In this document: one piece after another, positions 50,859 to 61,703 of the stretch
How positions within the stretch are numbered: the stretch's first letter is position 1
Layout of the letters: each line of letters opens with the position of its first letter
From: Gonatopus flavifemur
Lineage: Eukaryota > Arthropoda > Insecta > Hymenoptera > Dryinidae
Length of the DNA stretch: 64,000 nucleotides
Assembly: GCA_018340375.1 (NCBI GenBank)
Contig: JAFFJZ010000006.1
Span: forward strand, 19,601,501-19,665,500
Direction of reading: 5' to 3'
Notes under the pieces: model-generated
Seen by the model: only the letters and a program-made list of their open reading frames with translations
Told to the model about the DNA's origin: nothing
Database searches by the model: none
Position numbers and translations under genes: made by a program

Positions 50859-51112
50859 CACGGAGAGAAATGTATTTGGAAAAATTACCATTTTATTCGT
50901 AAACTAGAACTATTCGGAAAAATCAGACAATAACGTATAACATAATTTCTAATCATTGCCATCTGTGATGGTAAAAATCCAAATTAATCTCGATTTTTAC
51001 CATCACAGATGACAATTATTGGAAATTATGTTATAAGTTATTGTCTGATTTTTCCGAATAGCTCTAGTTTACGAATAAAATGGTAATTTTTCCAAATACA
51101 TTTCTCTCCGTG
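50859..51112. mobile_element. Fold-back MITE, CACGGAGAGAAAT ends (254 bp)
   Basis: A near-perfect palindrome with ends CACGGAGAGAAATGTATTTG and CAAATACATTTCTCTCCGTG, flanked by CA on both sides. The same sequence family is at 61704-63503 and in part at 59269-59433. Confidence 0.92.
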
Positions 51113-51176
51113 CAACACAGTCCTTTTCTCATTCAAAAATATATAAATTATTAAAAATTATAGATTCAAAGGTAAC

Positions 51177-51405
51177 CCTGGTAAAACAAATCCATTGATT
51201 CTCGACAAATCTCATTGAATCTTACACAATGTTCCAACCCAATCTTATTCAGTCATTGTCAATGAGATTTAATTAGATGAATGTATGTTTTCTCAATGTC
51301 ATTCTGATTGAATCTTGCCAAATCTGATTGAGCCCCGCGCAATGTTCCGACCGAATCCCATGAAATTTCATTTCGACAGATTCTATGGATTTTTCTGAAC
51401 CAGCG
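51177..51405. mobile_element. CCCTGGTAAAACAAATCC element (229 bp)
   Basis: The left CCCTGGTAAAACAAATCCAT and the right ATGGATTTTTCTGAACCAGCG are imperfect inverted ends, flanked by AA on both sides. The interior repeats TCTCATTGAATCTT and CAATGTTCC words. Confidence 0.65.
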
Positions 51406-52439
51406 AAATCAGAGGTGTGATAAGTGTTATCGTGTTGCGGTGATTAACATAACGGTTATCGCGCATGCGCCAACACTCAAACCGCCACATCAAAACATGT
51501 GAAGAGTCACGCCAAACTTATAATGTTTGTCACAAATCAGATTTATTAACTACTAACGAATATGCATTCCGGCAAAATAAATCTCGTATTTATAGGAAAC
51601 TAATTACATCCAACTAGTTCTCAAATTCGATTTGAATGATTTGTATTTGGTGTGGACTCATACTTAACTGTGATTTATCATATGAAAAAGTTAGAGATAT
51701 CAAATCACTTTGTTATGAAATAAGAATCATTCGTTACTCAAAAGAAGTATGGGATTTTTAATATGAAATAAACATACCAAATGAATGGTGTTTTTTTTTC
51801 ATTTTAAATGATATTTAAAATATTTGATATTTGATTTTAAGTGATATTTGTTAATAGTTACTATATTTGTTGACAGTAAATGAATATTTCTCACTGAGTG
51901 ATAAATAAATGTATTTATTTCATGTAACCAAATTCTTTTCTCAGTGTACGACAGTGACTTTTTAGCTGTGGTAGCAGAAAATGTTTACTGCTCCAGCAAA
52001 TGTCCGTATTATATATAGAATGGCAAACGGATTTTGCTGTCGCCGCTAAAAACTCGCTGTTTCAGCTGATAAGATTGCTGTGATGGCAAATGATTTGCAA
52101 AATTGGTTCTCGCTGTCGCAGAGACTTTCTTTTTTCTCCTCACACTATTCACGTATTCGCACACCGAGAAGAAGGTTTTATTCTGACAAATCAACGCATT
52201 TCGTTGAACATTTTTGAGAGGTGTCGTTTCATACGAATAACACTTATTCATTATCACCAAACATTATGTTGAGTCAAGAAATTCATGTTTATTAATTATA
52301 ACCAAATCATTTATCTGATTTTAACTGATCGAGATTGATTTGAATGAATATGACTTCTTCTCAAATTTAGATTTATCGAATCATCATCGGTATGATTCGA
52401 TAAATGAGTCAAAGAAATATGTGCTGTATTTATCAACTA

Positions 52440-52712
52440 CACTGTAAAAAAATAATCTGAAATTGCATAAATCAGATGAATCTGAAAATTCTGAAACTTG
52501 GAATTGGAATCAAGTTTAATCATGGATTCATGAAATCTACTGCAAAATTTATTAAAGTTCATATGAAAATGCATGAAGAATCATAATTTTTTATGAGATA
52601 TCATAAAATTTAATATGAAAAGTCAGAAGAGTTTTGAAAATTAATACAAAATTTATACGTTAATTGCTTCATATAAGTTTATATGAAATTCAAGAAGCAA
52701 TTTTTTACAGTG
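52440..52712. mobile_element. CACTGTAAAAAAAT element (273 bp)
   Basis: Ends CACTGTAAAAAAATAATC and GCAATTTTTTACAGTG. The left flank is TA and the right flank CA, so the duplication is decayed or absent. The interior repeats CATAAAATTTAATATGAAA-like words. Confidence 0.75.
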
Positions 52713-54968
52713 CATGCGATGAAATAAATATCAAGGGATATTCTGGTCTAGAATTTTGAAAAAACTTATTTTTTTTTGCATATGTTCAAAGTTTAAACTT
52801 TTAAGGACATGTTTTTAGGAGGGTTTTGTGAGAAAATGTGAGTATAATGTACCATTGTCATACTGACGCTGTAAGAAGTCCGATTGAATGTCGCTGCATC
52901 TTACTTGAAAAATTGACTGCAGTTCAGTCTTTCCCATTCTGTCAGCATTTGTTTTCAGCGGTTAGTTCCAGATGGAACTAGGCTAGTTTTGGTTGCATCT
53001 TGGAATGAACTTGTATGCAGAATCAAAACGAGTTTCACTCTTTACTGTGTAGACTGTTTGAAATTGTGCTCGAATCTTCAGACGCGTTTTTCTCGAAACT
53101 AAGGTAACCGGCCCCATTAATGAACACCTTAGCCCTCATCAGCGAACAATCATTTATTTATTATACCTTTCCTATGGCATATTATTCTGAATTTATTTAC
53201 ATAACAGCGGTTGATTTAGTATCCAGTCAATCATGCTTGGATGAAATTAAAGCACTGAATGAAGAGTACTATGAATCAAAAAACCAAAATGTTGATTGAA
53301 GGGGTTGCGTTCATAAATGGGGTCATCTACCTTACTTTTTTTTAAACGGTGTGCATAATATCTCAAGTTCGACTCAATCGATTCACTTGAAATTTGGCAC
53401 AGAGCTTCTTTATACATTGTTGTTCATTTGTACAACGGGGAATTTTCAGAGAAATTTCTTCATGTTTTTTTCCCTTTAAATCCCAAAAGGCGAGAAAAAT
53501 CAGGGAAAAAACGTGACTTTTTTTTTATTAAACCACTAAATTTTGTTTCAAAAACTCTTCGCAGTGCGATAGCTATATCCTTCTTCTTCAGGAATTTACA
53601 ACAAACATGTTTTTCAAATCACTAGGTGGACTGGAATCCTGTCTACCAGGACTCACTTTGCCGGTCTGCAATTTCTATAATTTTGATAATATTCCTGATG
53701 TTTTGATATCCGAAAATGTCAATAAATAACTAATAGAGAAATGGATGGTGAAAATATTGATTGGATTCTTTTGATGGCGTCCGAAAAAACACTAAAAATC
53801 TGGGCGTCTAAACCAAAATACCCCCTGAATTACGATTCATTTACTATAAAGAAATTTTATTTGAGTCAACGAATCTTTTTTCTTAGTGTAGAAGCCCAGA
53901 AGTGCCATTCGAACCTGGAGGGTTTATAAAATTTAGAGGAGGTTTTCTGAATTTTCCTGTTAGGGAGATGACTTGAGAACGTTGACATTCCAAGAAACTG
54001 TCACAGAATTTTTAATCATGGGACAATCGCCGTTCTGTTTTGATGAAAATACAGGGTGCCCGAAGTTTTTGTCAGATGATATTGGAATTCTTTGATACAA
54101 CGATAAGCATCCGGGAAAAGTATTGGTCGGTGCACAAGAGATTGTATTGAATCGAGATCTAGATTCGGATGTAGATTAAAATGAAATTGAAAAACACAAA
54201 GAGTTTCCAGTGTAATTGCAGCCAATCTTCGGTTTCCTTACGACTGTTATTCCCAGGGCACCGTCCTCGTATTTGTTTGATTCACCGCTTCGAGGAAATC
54301 AAAATTAGAAATCGAGATAAATTCGATAATTCAAAGTGAATCGTAATGGGCAGAGTGGGACATCGAAGCGTAGTTTGTATGGTGAAAGGAAAGATGAAAC
54401 ATTTAATGCAAATATTCGTTCGGTGATAAGCCCAATCTTTCATATCCATACAATGAGATAGGAATATCGATAGCGAGGTAAAGGGAGTCGATGGGTTGTA
54501 ATATATACGAAAGCGCACTTTATATCTCCCGTTGGATCATTGCGAGCACGTGAAGTGGGTAGTAGGGCGGAGACCGAGGCCGAGGTCACGTCGGATCACG
54601 ACATCGACCTTCTCCATTCCCAATTTCGTGATCCCCCAATGACAAAAAGGAAGAGCACAGTATTGAGCAACGAATTTCTAGAGTATCTTTTCTCTGTCTC
54701 TGTACAGAGAAATCCAAATGAAAAGGCTACGGAAATTCTGGTCTTTCGTATAATTATGAGAAACGGACCGGTTTGATCAGACAGGATAATAAGGTACGGG
54801 TCGACGAGGCTAGATTTGATGAATAAAACGCAAGGGATTATTCGATTAGACTCTAAACAGAAAAATGCTGCATTCAATCTTCCATCGAATATTAATGTTG
54901 TGGTACTGGTCAGATAATTTATTTTAAACTATGCAAAAATGCTTCAATAGAATCAAGATATCGTTATA
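52713..54968. other. Intronic sequence, nothing firm
   Basis: No element end or conserved protein. A short GC-rich patch with TATATCTCCCG is at 54520-54600; a promoter there is only a guess. Confidence 0.4.
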
Positions 54969-54970
54969 TA

Positions 54971-55823
54971 CACTGTTAGAAATTTCTGATTGAATTTTCA
55001 ATTACATGTAATGGAAGCAATTTCCACTCACGTAAATGAAAAATAATGTACAGTAGTATTGAAAATCCAATAACCAGTTCTTTAAATTTCATGCACATGT
55101 TCTTGATTGTTGAGAGAAATCATGATTGAAAATTCAATAACAAGTTCTTTAAATTTCATGCACATGTTCATGATCGTTGAAAAAAAAAATCACCTCCACA
55201 AGATGTGAACGCGGGACGTCGAAGTCGGACGCCAAAGCTCTGACACTCAAGCCACTGCCATTTATGTGGAAGGGAGTATTTTTCTGCTCATATGACCTTG
55301 CATTCATTCTTCAAACTTGTGAATCAAGATGTACTTGTAATGTAGAAACACTGAACAAACCGTGTGATCTAACTAGTACATAGTTGAAGTGGATACGCGG
55401 ATGACTTCGTCAAAGCGTTAGTATACAGGGTGACCCATAGTGAGAAAAATTGTATTTCAAGGGCGTATTCTGCAGCCATAATGCAAGAATTTCTCGTTTT
55501 TTTGAAGGTTAGTTTTTGAGATATGAGCATTTTTAGATTTTTTTTCAAATCCAAACACACTTGGATCATTTTTGTTATTTTCAGTTGGATGCCATTAGAG
55601 CCATGATTTGATTATAATTATAATGATATTATTATGTTATTATACTGGATTAAATTTTTCTAAGTTTTTTCAATCACCTGTACATTAATTTCAATTTTCA
55701 TGCACGATAACTTGAAAATTCAATAACATGTATTTGGACTCCTATTTCACTTCACAAAAATTGAATTTTCATTCACATATGTACATGAAAAGTACATGAA
55801 ATTTCAAGCAATTTTTAACAGTG
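54971..55823. mobile_element. CACTGTTAGAAA element, copy 1
   Basis: Ends CACTGTTAGAAATTTCTG and AAGCAATTTTTAACAGTG, flanked by TA on both sides. It contains a 67-bp tandem duplication (about 55045-55180), a tRNA-like head at 55186-55262 and, near 55427, a CAGGGTGACCCATAG string that may be the end of another insert. Confidence 0.75.
55186..55262 (-). repeat. Possible tRNA-derived SINE head
   Basis: The minus strand reads GGCAGTGGCTTGAGTG, an A-box-like string. About 35 bases on it reads GCGTTCACATC, a B box with one mismatch, followed by a T run. It is weaker than the other two tRNA-like relics. Confidence 0.35.
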
Positions 55824-55890
55824 TATACAGCCCTTCTACATGCACTAAATTGAAGCACTTTTGAACAGTTCGAAATCAATGATTTAACTA

Positions 55891-56817
55891 CACTGTTAGA
55901 AAAATCTGTTTGGAATTTGATATACAAAGTTTGGAAGCAATTAACACACACAATTGTGTTTTAATCTTCAAACATTTTTGTATCCCCAAAATAATAGACA
56001 GAATTTTGAAATTCAAGCCACAACATTATAAAAATCGATGTAAAAAAATGCATGAATTTTCAACACTATATTACTTAATTTCCAAAATTCCTTCCAAATG
56101 TTTCATCATGTTATGGTGTGAAATTAATACAAAAAATTCTGAAAATCAAAATACATATATGAATGAATTATTAGAATCGCGTGATTTGATTTGACGATGA
56201 ATTTTCAACACCACATTATTCAATTTTAAAAATCCCTCCTGAATACTTCATCATGTTTTGTTACAAAATTAATACAAAAAATTCTGAAAATGAAAATACA
56301 TATATGAGCGAATTATTAAAACTTCGTGATTTGATTTCACAATTAGTGATGTTGATTTTACAACAAGTAATTTTCCCTACAAAAATTCACATCGAAAGGG
56401 TAGACCTCGATTGTCCCGAAATTTCCTGATTTATTGAAAACTAGTACTTTCTAGTCATTTCTCAAAATCTACTAGTTTTCAACAGATCGGGGAATTTCAG
56501 GTTCACACACTTTCGGGATAATCGCATATATCGGGATATGAATTTTCAGAAACTGTGGTGAATATCAGAAACTTTGTTTGAAATTTGAGAAATATGTAAT
56601 TGATTTCCCAATATTCAAATAAATACAGAAATTCAATATCTACAGTTATGAATTTTCACAAACTGTTATGAATTTCAAAACTTTTGTTTGAAGTTCATGA
56701 AATATGTGATTGATTTTTCAATATCCAAATGTGGAATACAATTCATATAGCGCCCTTGAAAATTAATGTACTTTTTTCTATGAACGTATATTAAATTCAC
56801 AAACATTTTTAACAGTG
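55891..56817. mobile_element. CACTGTTAGAAA element, copy 2
   Basis: Ends CACTGTTAGAAAAATCTG and ACATTTTTAACAGTG. The left flank is TA and the right CA. It holds a tandem duplication of about 145 bp (56054-56198 and 56199-56340), then a third partly related stretch from 56520. Confidence 0.75.
56054..56340. repeat. Tandem duplication, ~145-bp unit
   Basis: Both units begin GAATTTTCAACAC and contain TTCATCATGTT, AAAAAATTCTGAAAAT and ATACATATATGA in the same order, with scattered differences. Confidence 0.85.
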
Positions 56818-56871
56818 CAGTGCTACGTCCGCTAGTATTCTCCTGAAATATTAAGCATGAAAATATTCTTT

Positions 56872-56960
56872 CACAGAAAAAAAAATTCACTGCTCCGGCA
56901 GAAGGTACCTAGCAAAATCAGATTTTGCTATCACAGCGAATTTTTTTCTCTACGTGCAAA
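56872..56960. mobile_element. Short GCTGT-type MITE
   Basis: CACAGAAAAAAAAATTCACT to GCGAATTTTTTTCTCTACGTG, an internally shortened copy with only the terminal words. Confidence 0.65.
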
Positions 56961-57224
56961 ATTCCAATTTGATTTCACCTGAATTAAGTTCTTTATACAC
57001 CGTGGGATAATTTTTGGCTGAATTTTAAGGTACTTGATTGAATTTTCAGAATACAGTCCGTGGATTTAATTCGGTGCTTCTCATCTTTGATGAGGGGTGG
57101 AAAACTATATCATAATTTACAAATTCTTGATAAAAATGAAAATTGATCCAAAAGTTTTTTGATTGAATATTATGATTACAATCTATGAAATCTATTTGTG
57201 GGTATTAAATAAATAAAAAATAGC

Positions 57225-57522
57225 AAATCTTTTAGCTGACTGAGCCAAAAAATTCGCCACGACAGCTAACTGGACGATTGAAAGAGCAAATTTTCCATTG
57301 GAATAGCGAAATTTTCAGCATCATGTACAGAATAGGGAACAAATTTTGCTGGAGGAGCAAAGGAATTCTGCTGCCACAGTTAAAAAAAAATCGCTGTCGT
57401 AGCTCGCAAGATTGCTGTAATAGCAAATATATTGTTGCCGCAGCAAAAACTTTGTTCCTCCAGCAAAAGGTACCCAACCAGATCAGTTTTCACTGTCATA
57501 GCGAATTCTGTTTTATCTGTGT
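57225..57522. mobile_element. GCTGT-type MITE, left end missing
   Basis: TTTTAGCTGACTGAG, TTTGCTGGAGGAGCAAA, TCGCTGTCGTAGCTCGCAAG and TTGCTGTAATAGCAAAT in family order, ending CGAATTCTGTTTTATCTGTGT. Confidence 0.65.
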
Positions 57523-58342
57523 TGAATTGCAGGAATGGGGAGGGAACGAGTTGAATCCGCGGATTGTATGCTCCGAAATTAAACTGAGGTTTGTTAAGAT
57601 TCAGTGAAATTTCAGAAAATTCAGTCTTCGAATTATCATGGTGAATTTTTCACAGTTCATTCCATTTTGTGCATGCGAAGAAAAGTCATCTTAAAAATCA
57701 CTAAACTTTACATAAAGCAGGGGAAAAATTACATTGTGACCCGGGGACAAAAAACGACGTTAAAAACAACGTTATTTACCATGGTAAAATGGCTTTGCTA
57801 CGGGAAAGAAATGAATACAACGTAGTTTTTAACGTGCCATTTTTCATAGTTAAGGGGCCCTAGGCTCAGAATGCTCGGGGGCCCATGTAAGGGGATTGTT
57901 TTTACTTATACATAGTAACATCTTTTTGGAAATTTTAATCAATTATGAATATAACAATATGTTCGTTTGGCTGTGCAATTTGAATATCCATAGCTCATGT
58001 TTTACTCCTTTTATTATCAAAAATTATTTTCTTGTAGAATTGAAAGAAAATTGTGATTCAAGGAATCGGGGGCCCCCATCAGGGTGGGGCCCTACGCCCG
58101 AGCCTACAAAGCCTATGCAGAAAGACAGCACTGCTGAGCATAGTGTTTTCCCTAGAAACTGTAATTTTCCAATTACGATATGGGTCATTCACAGGAACTT
58201 TTTTTTACAGTGTAGTAATATTCAAGTTAATTCTCTCTGCGTATCATAGAGATAACATAGGAAAATTTACTCGATAAAATGTTTATACATTACAACAATT
58301 GCGATTCATCCTCTAATTTTCCATATTCTCTTTATGTTTCAG
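57523..58342. other. Intron 3' end before the S1 exon
   Basis: GGGGCCCTAGGCTC at 57854 and GGGGCCCTACGCCCGAGCC at 58086 look like pieces of a GGGGCCC-type element, but inverted ends could not be matched. The last 60 bases are ordinary intron with the acceptor tract. Confidence 0.4.
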
Positions 58343-58404
58343 GTGGTGCTAGTTTTCATCCTCAGTATAGCATCGCTTATAATATATTTCATCGATGCCT
58401 CCAG
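58343..58404 (+). CDS. slo: slowpoke (BK channel) internal exon, transmembrane segment S1
   Basis: This exon encodes most of S1 of the large-conductance calcium- and voltage-gated potassium channel of the plasma membrane. Frame 0 reads VVLVFILSIASLIIYFIDAS, a hydrophobic helix that I recognise as the segment following the S0-S1 linker of insect slowpoke. It is preceded by a pyrimidine-rich tract and CAG, and followed by GTAAAA. The exon is 62 nt: 20 codons plus two bases (AG) that join the C of the next exon to make serine. The upstream intron is therefore phase 0 and the downstream intron phase 2. The reading continues exactly into the exon at 59084, which confirms both splice sites. No stop or frame damage is visible. 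The N-terminal coding exon, which carries S0, was not found in the window. Confidence is high because the two-exon match spans 53 residues. Confidence 0.95.
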
Positions 58405-59083
58405 GTAAAAATCCCACAATGAGTTTTTGAAATATCACGTATTGTATTCTACACCCATTTCGAGTATCATGCCAAAAGTGATAGAAGAAAAAAGGAAAAA
58501 GAAAGATAATCTTCCCCATCCCGGCTGCAATATTTTCTTTCCTCTTAAATCAACGCTGATAGTCGATTCTTCCTTCAAATGAAAAATCCTCACAATCAAT
58601 AATTGCGAACATTCCCTTGTGTATTTTGAAAAAAAAATGTAAATCCCTCCGTTTAAAATTTGCGAATTAACGTAGAGTTTATTTCGACTTTATCGAGGGT
58701 AAATCCTGTAGAGAACGGATGAGTTTTTCCCAACGATGTTGGACAGGGGAGAATAAAAACAATTCTGGTCCCAAGATTTCACAGTTGAGAAAATTGAAAC
58801 GAACTGCGGACAATATTGTACAATTATTTTAAATTTACTTCATTGCAAGTGTAAAACATTGTACTTCTTCTTGGAAGGAACATGGTATTCTTGGGAATAT
58901 GCATTTTGATGGCTGTTTGCCAACATAAGGTTACTAAGGAAAGTATCCAATGGGTAGAATCATTTTCTTTCGGTGTTCATCTGTAAAGAAGTTTACTTCC
59001 CTGTCTCATTTGGTGTGACGTTTTCACTAGAGCTCGTAAGGACATTGATTTAACATCCCCTATCTCGTACTTTTATGTTGCAG
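58405..59083 (+). other. slo: Short slowpoke intron between the S1 and S2 exons
   Basis: This 679-bp phase 2 intron starts GTAAAA and ends TTGCAG. It contains no recognisable mobile element, in contrast to the introns on either side. Confidence 0.9.
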
Positions 59084-59180
59084 CGAAGAGGTGGAGCGTT
59101 GCCAGAAGTGGAGCAACAACATTACTCAGCAAATAGACTTAGCTTTCAATATATTTTTTATGGTCTACTTTTTTATACGC
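59084..59180 (+). CDS. slo: slowpoke (BK channel) internal exon, S1-S2 loop and S2
   Basis: The exon continues the channel from the S1 exon. The split serine codon is followed by EEVERCQKWSNNITQQID, the extracellular S1-S2 loop, then by LAFNIFFMVYFFIR, most of S2. NNIT in the loop is an N-glycosylation sequon, and a cysteine lies shortly before it. The acceptor is a T-rich tract ending TTGCAG, and the donor is GTGAGT directly after an arginine codon, so the following intron is phase 0. The exon is 97 nt; with the two bases carried over it gives 33 whole codons. The next expected exon, starting with the end of S2 and running towards S3, was not seen before 64000, so the 3' part of the gene lies outside. 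The order and frame of the two exons match insect slowpoke. The function is known from the family. Confidence 0.95.
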
Positions 59181-59268
59181 GTGAGTATGTTTTATCAATC
59201 CATACTAATTATCCTGTGCGAAAGTTTTTTTTTGGGCAATTTTACATAGTAGGTATTTATTTCTCTTA

Positions 59269-59433
59269 CACGGAGAGAAATTTGATGGTTGAAAGTGGTA
59301 AAATAAGTAGGTAGTGTCATCATCAAAATTGGTTAACCGAAACTATTGGGGCAAATTACTGTCAATATTTTGCAATATTACTAGTTTACGACAAAAAAAA
59401 ATAGTAATTTTCACAATCAAATTTCTCTCCGTG
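59269..59433. mobile_element. CACGGAGAGAAATTTGA MITE (165 bp)
   Basis: Ends CACGGAGAGAAATTTGATGG and CAATCAAATTTCTCTCCGTG, flanked by TA on both sides. The right TA is shared with the next element. Confidence 0.85.
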
Positions 59434-59435
59434 TA

Positions 59436-59660
59436 CACGGAGAAAAAAGAAATTTTTGCTGTAATAGCAAACTATTTGCTATCAGAGCGATCTTATTGGC
59501 TATGACAGCGATTTTCTGGATGTGGTGGTGAAAAATGTTTGCTTTTCCAGCAACATTTTTTCGATATTCTGTATATAATACTGAGCAATTTACTGCTTTG
59601 ATTAATCATGTTGCTCTTTCAGCAATGCAGTTAGTTGTAGCAGCGAATTTGTAACTTTCC
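59436..59660. mobile_element. GCTGT-type MITE, right end missing
   Basis: Starts CACGGAGAAAAAAGAAATTT directly after the TA of the preceding MITE and shows the family's word order as far as GTTGTAGCAGCGAATTTGTA. Confidence 0.7.
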
Positions 59661-59838
59661 TTCCATAACGTATCATTAATGTTCGTCAGAAAATTAGTGG
59701 CATTCACGAAAATTCTAGAATCGCGCCCTTGCATGGAGAATAAAGAAATTCGCTGTGACAGCACATGACGCAATGGTTCAGCTGTAGCAGCAAAAATTGT
59801 TTACTACTTCGGAAGTTTTTTGTATTATACATATAGTA

Positions 59839-59881
59839 CACCGAAAAAAATAATTTATTCGACTAATTATTTTTTTCGGTG
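59839..59881. mobile_element. 43-bp inverted-repeat element
   Basis: CACCGAAAAAAATAATT, a few bases, then the inverted AATTATTTTTTTCGGTG, with TA on both sides. It is almost nothing but two ends. Confidence 0.6.
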
Positions 59882-59883
59882 TA

Positions 59884-60131
59884 CACTGTAAAAAAAATTT
59901 GTTGAATTCCAAACAAAAATGCTTGGAAATTCACAAACTTGGTTTGGAAAAATAATTTCCGAACCTTTTTTGTAAATTACCAAACAAAAGTTTGTGAATT
60001 TCCAAAAATCTTCGTGAAATCACAAAATTTTTTGAATGTTTACAAACTTTTGTTTGGTAATTTACAAAAAAAGTTTGTGTAAAAAACTGCCAAACTTCTT
60101 TGGCAGTTTAGGAAGTATATTTTTTACAGTG
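59884..60131. mobile_element. CACTGTAAAAAA MITE, copy 2 (248 bp)
   Basis: Nearly identical to 17825-18072, with the same length, ends and TA flanks. Confidence 0.88.
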
Positions 60132-60903
60132 TATAGCAAACGAATTCTGTTGGAGAAGTTAACATTTTAGCTGCCACAGCTAAAAATTCGCTATCATAGC
60201 AAATAGATTGCCGCAGCGAAGTTTTTTCCTCTGCGTAGTGAGCTTTCGATATCGACTTCAAATCTTTCTGCTGGGAATTTTCCTTTTCATTTCGAGAGGT
60301 TGTTTTTTCACAACAAAGCTAACACGCTTATCTCAGTGATTTTTGTACACCAAGAGAAGGGGTCTATTCAAAAATTCGACAGCTAGGAAATTTAGTCACT
60401 GTAAATAAAACTTCAGTTGTGCCAGCTACATTTCATTTCTCATAACTAGATTTTTTATTCCTATCGAATAAACTATTTTATTCAGATTTTAGACAGCTGG
60501 ACTTTGATTTTCCCCCAACTAGAGTCCAGCTAGCGTGAATAAAAAGCTAGCTGCGGCAACAACTGAGATTTAGTTGTCCCGACCAGGGTTCGGAACGTCA
60601 CTACTTTGAAAATGTAATGAATCATCGTTACCGTTACCTTTCCTTCTATGTTACTCGTATTTCTTCGAACATGTATTCGGAAATTCACCCCAATTTTGCA
60701 TGACGAAAATCAATATTTATCAAACAGTTTGACTTGAAGAAAAATTATTCTAATATCACGCACTCTTTGAAGTTTTCATTTCGATATTAATAGGAAAAGC
60801 ACAAACTTCAAACATTATCAAGAATCTCTCAAATCAAATAATATGCTAATCCTCCTGTACTGAACATTCGCTCAACGGGTGCCCTGCTTGGAAAAGCTGT
60901 GTT

Positions 60904-61272
60904 CACGGAGAAAAAGGAATTGGCTATGGCAGCGAAATCTACTTTTGCTGGGTTCCTTTTGCCAGAGCAGCAAATTTTTTGCTGTGACAGCAAACTATTT
61001 GCTGTTCCAGCAATCTTGTTAGCTGCGACAGCGAATTTGTAGCTGTGGCAGCAAAAATGTTTGCTATCCCAGCAAAATTTGTTTGCTATTCTATATATAA
61101 TACTGAAAATTTGCTGGCGGAGCAAACATTTTTTGCTGCCTCAGCTAAAAAATTCCTGTCGTAGCTAACACGATTGCTGTTATAGCAAATTTTTAGCTAG
61201 GTCAGCAAAAAATTTTGCTATTCTATATATAATACCTCGATTTGCTGCGTCAGCAAATTTTTTCTCTCCGTG
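60904..61272. mobile_element. GCTGT-type MITE, best complete copy (369 bp)
   Basis: Ends CACGGAGAAAAAGGAATTGG and AAATTTTTTCTCTCCGTG, flanked by TT on both sides. About fourteen GCTGNNNCAGCAAA-type words alternate orientation. Two TTCTATATATAATAC blocks lie at about 61090 and 61222. Use this copy as the reference for the family. Confidence 0.9.
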
Positions 61273-61703
61273 TTATATTGAATAGAGAAGGTTTATAACA
61301 TTTTGAAATTGTTAAGCATTAACTTCACGTGATTCTAAATATCTACACAACTGCACATTGCATTGAATATCTCGTAGTAAGAAAGAGAATCCAAAGAAAT
61401 GTTTGATGAGGTCTTCTTTATTTCAGACCCATTTGACATTTCTGGATGTTTTTTTTCCAATAAATCGAGTAAATATTGCTTTGCCACAATCTTTCAATCA
61501 TTTTTCTTTCACGTAAAATTTGGTTAAGGTCCAACTACACAAATTCCGAAGATGTGAACGTAAGAACGGAAGGTTGTGCATTAAGTTTTCTGGTTCAAGT
61601 ACGCAACATTCGGAATTTGTGTATACAGAATATGAGATGATAATTAGGAGAATATGACTGGTCTACTAAAAATTTCACTAGAAATGATCAACAGTTGTCT
61701 ATA

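Larger units (their letters stand above)
49521..51946. mobile_element. CACTGAGAAAAAG element hosting four insertions
   Basis: Ends CACTGAGAAAAAGATTT and AAATTCTTTTCTCAGTG, flanked by TA on both sides. Its own sequence (ATAAATAAAT, TTTATAGT, ATTGAA words) is seen at 49521-49851, 50093-50400 and 51410-51946; elements at 49852, 50404, 50859 and 51177 fill the rest. Confidence 0.72.
49490..52143. mobile_element. GCTGT-type MITE split by a nested element
   Basis: The left piece is CACGGGAAAAAAATGGCTGT AACAGCTAC. The MITE sequence then resumes after 51948 with CGACAGTGACTTTTTAGCTG, the TATTATATATAGAAT block and TCGCTGTCGCAGAG, ending near TTTTTTCTCCTCAC. All of 49521-51946 is inserted between the pieces. 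Confidence 0.75.
1..58342 (+). other. slo: Very long slowpoke intron (open at 5' end)
   Basis: No other slowpoke coding was found upstream of the S1 exon. The N-terminal coding region should appear as a methionine-initiated reading frame with the S0 helix, and none is present on the + strand. I therefore read the whole interval as one intron of at least 58.3 kb, or as an intron plus undetectable noncoding first exons. Tissue-specific 5' noncoding exons are known for slowpoke in flies and could hide here. The interval is filled with nested transposable elements, separated by AT-rich sequence in which I see no conserved protein. Confidence 0.7.
59732..60236. mobile_element. GCTGT-type MITE carrying two abutting insertions
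   Basis: The left end CATGGAGAATAAAGAAATTC and the right end GAAGTTTTTTCCTCTGCGTAG. The middle TATTATACATATAG is cut at a TA by the elements 59839-59881 and 59884-60131 and resumes with TAGCAAACGAATTCTG. Confidence 0.75.

Noticed and set aside
57854..58105. GGGGCCC-rich strings as a hAT-type element
   Set aside because: The two GGGGCCC zones could not be paired as inverted ends and no 8-bp duplication was found; left as a note only.
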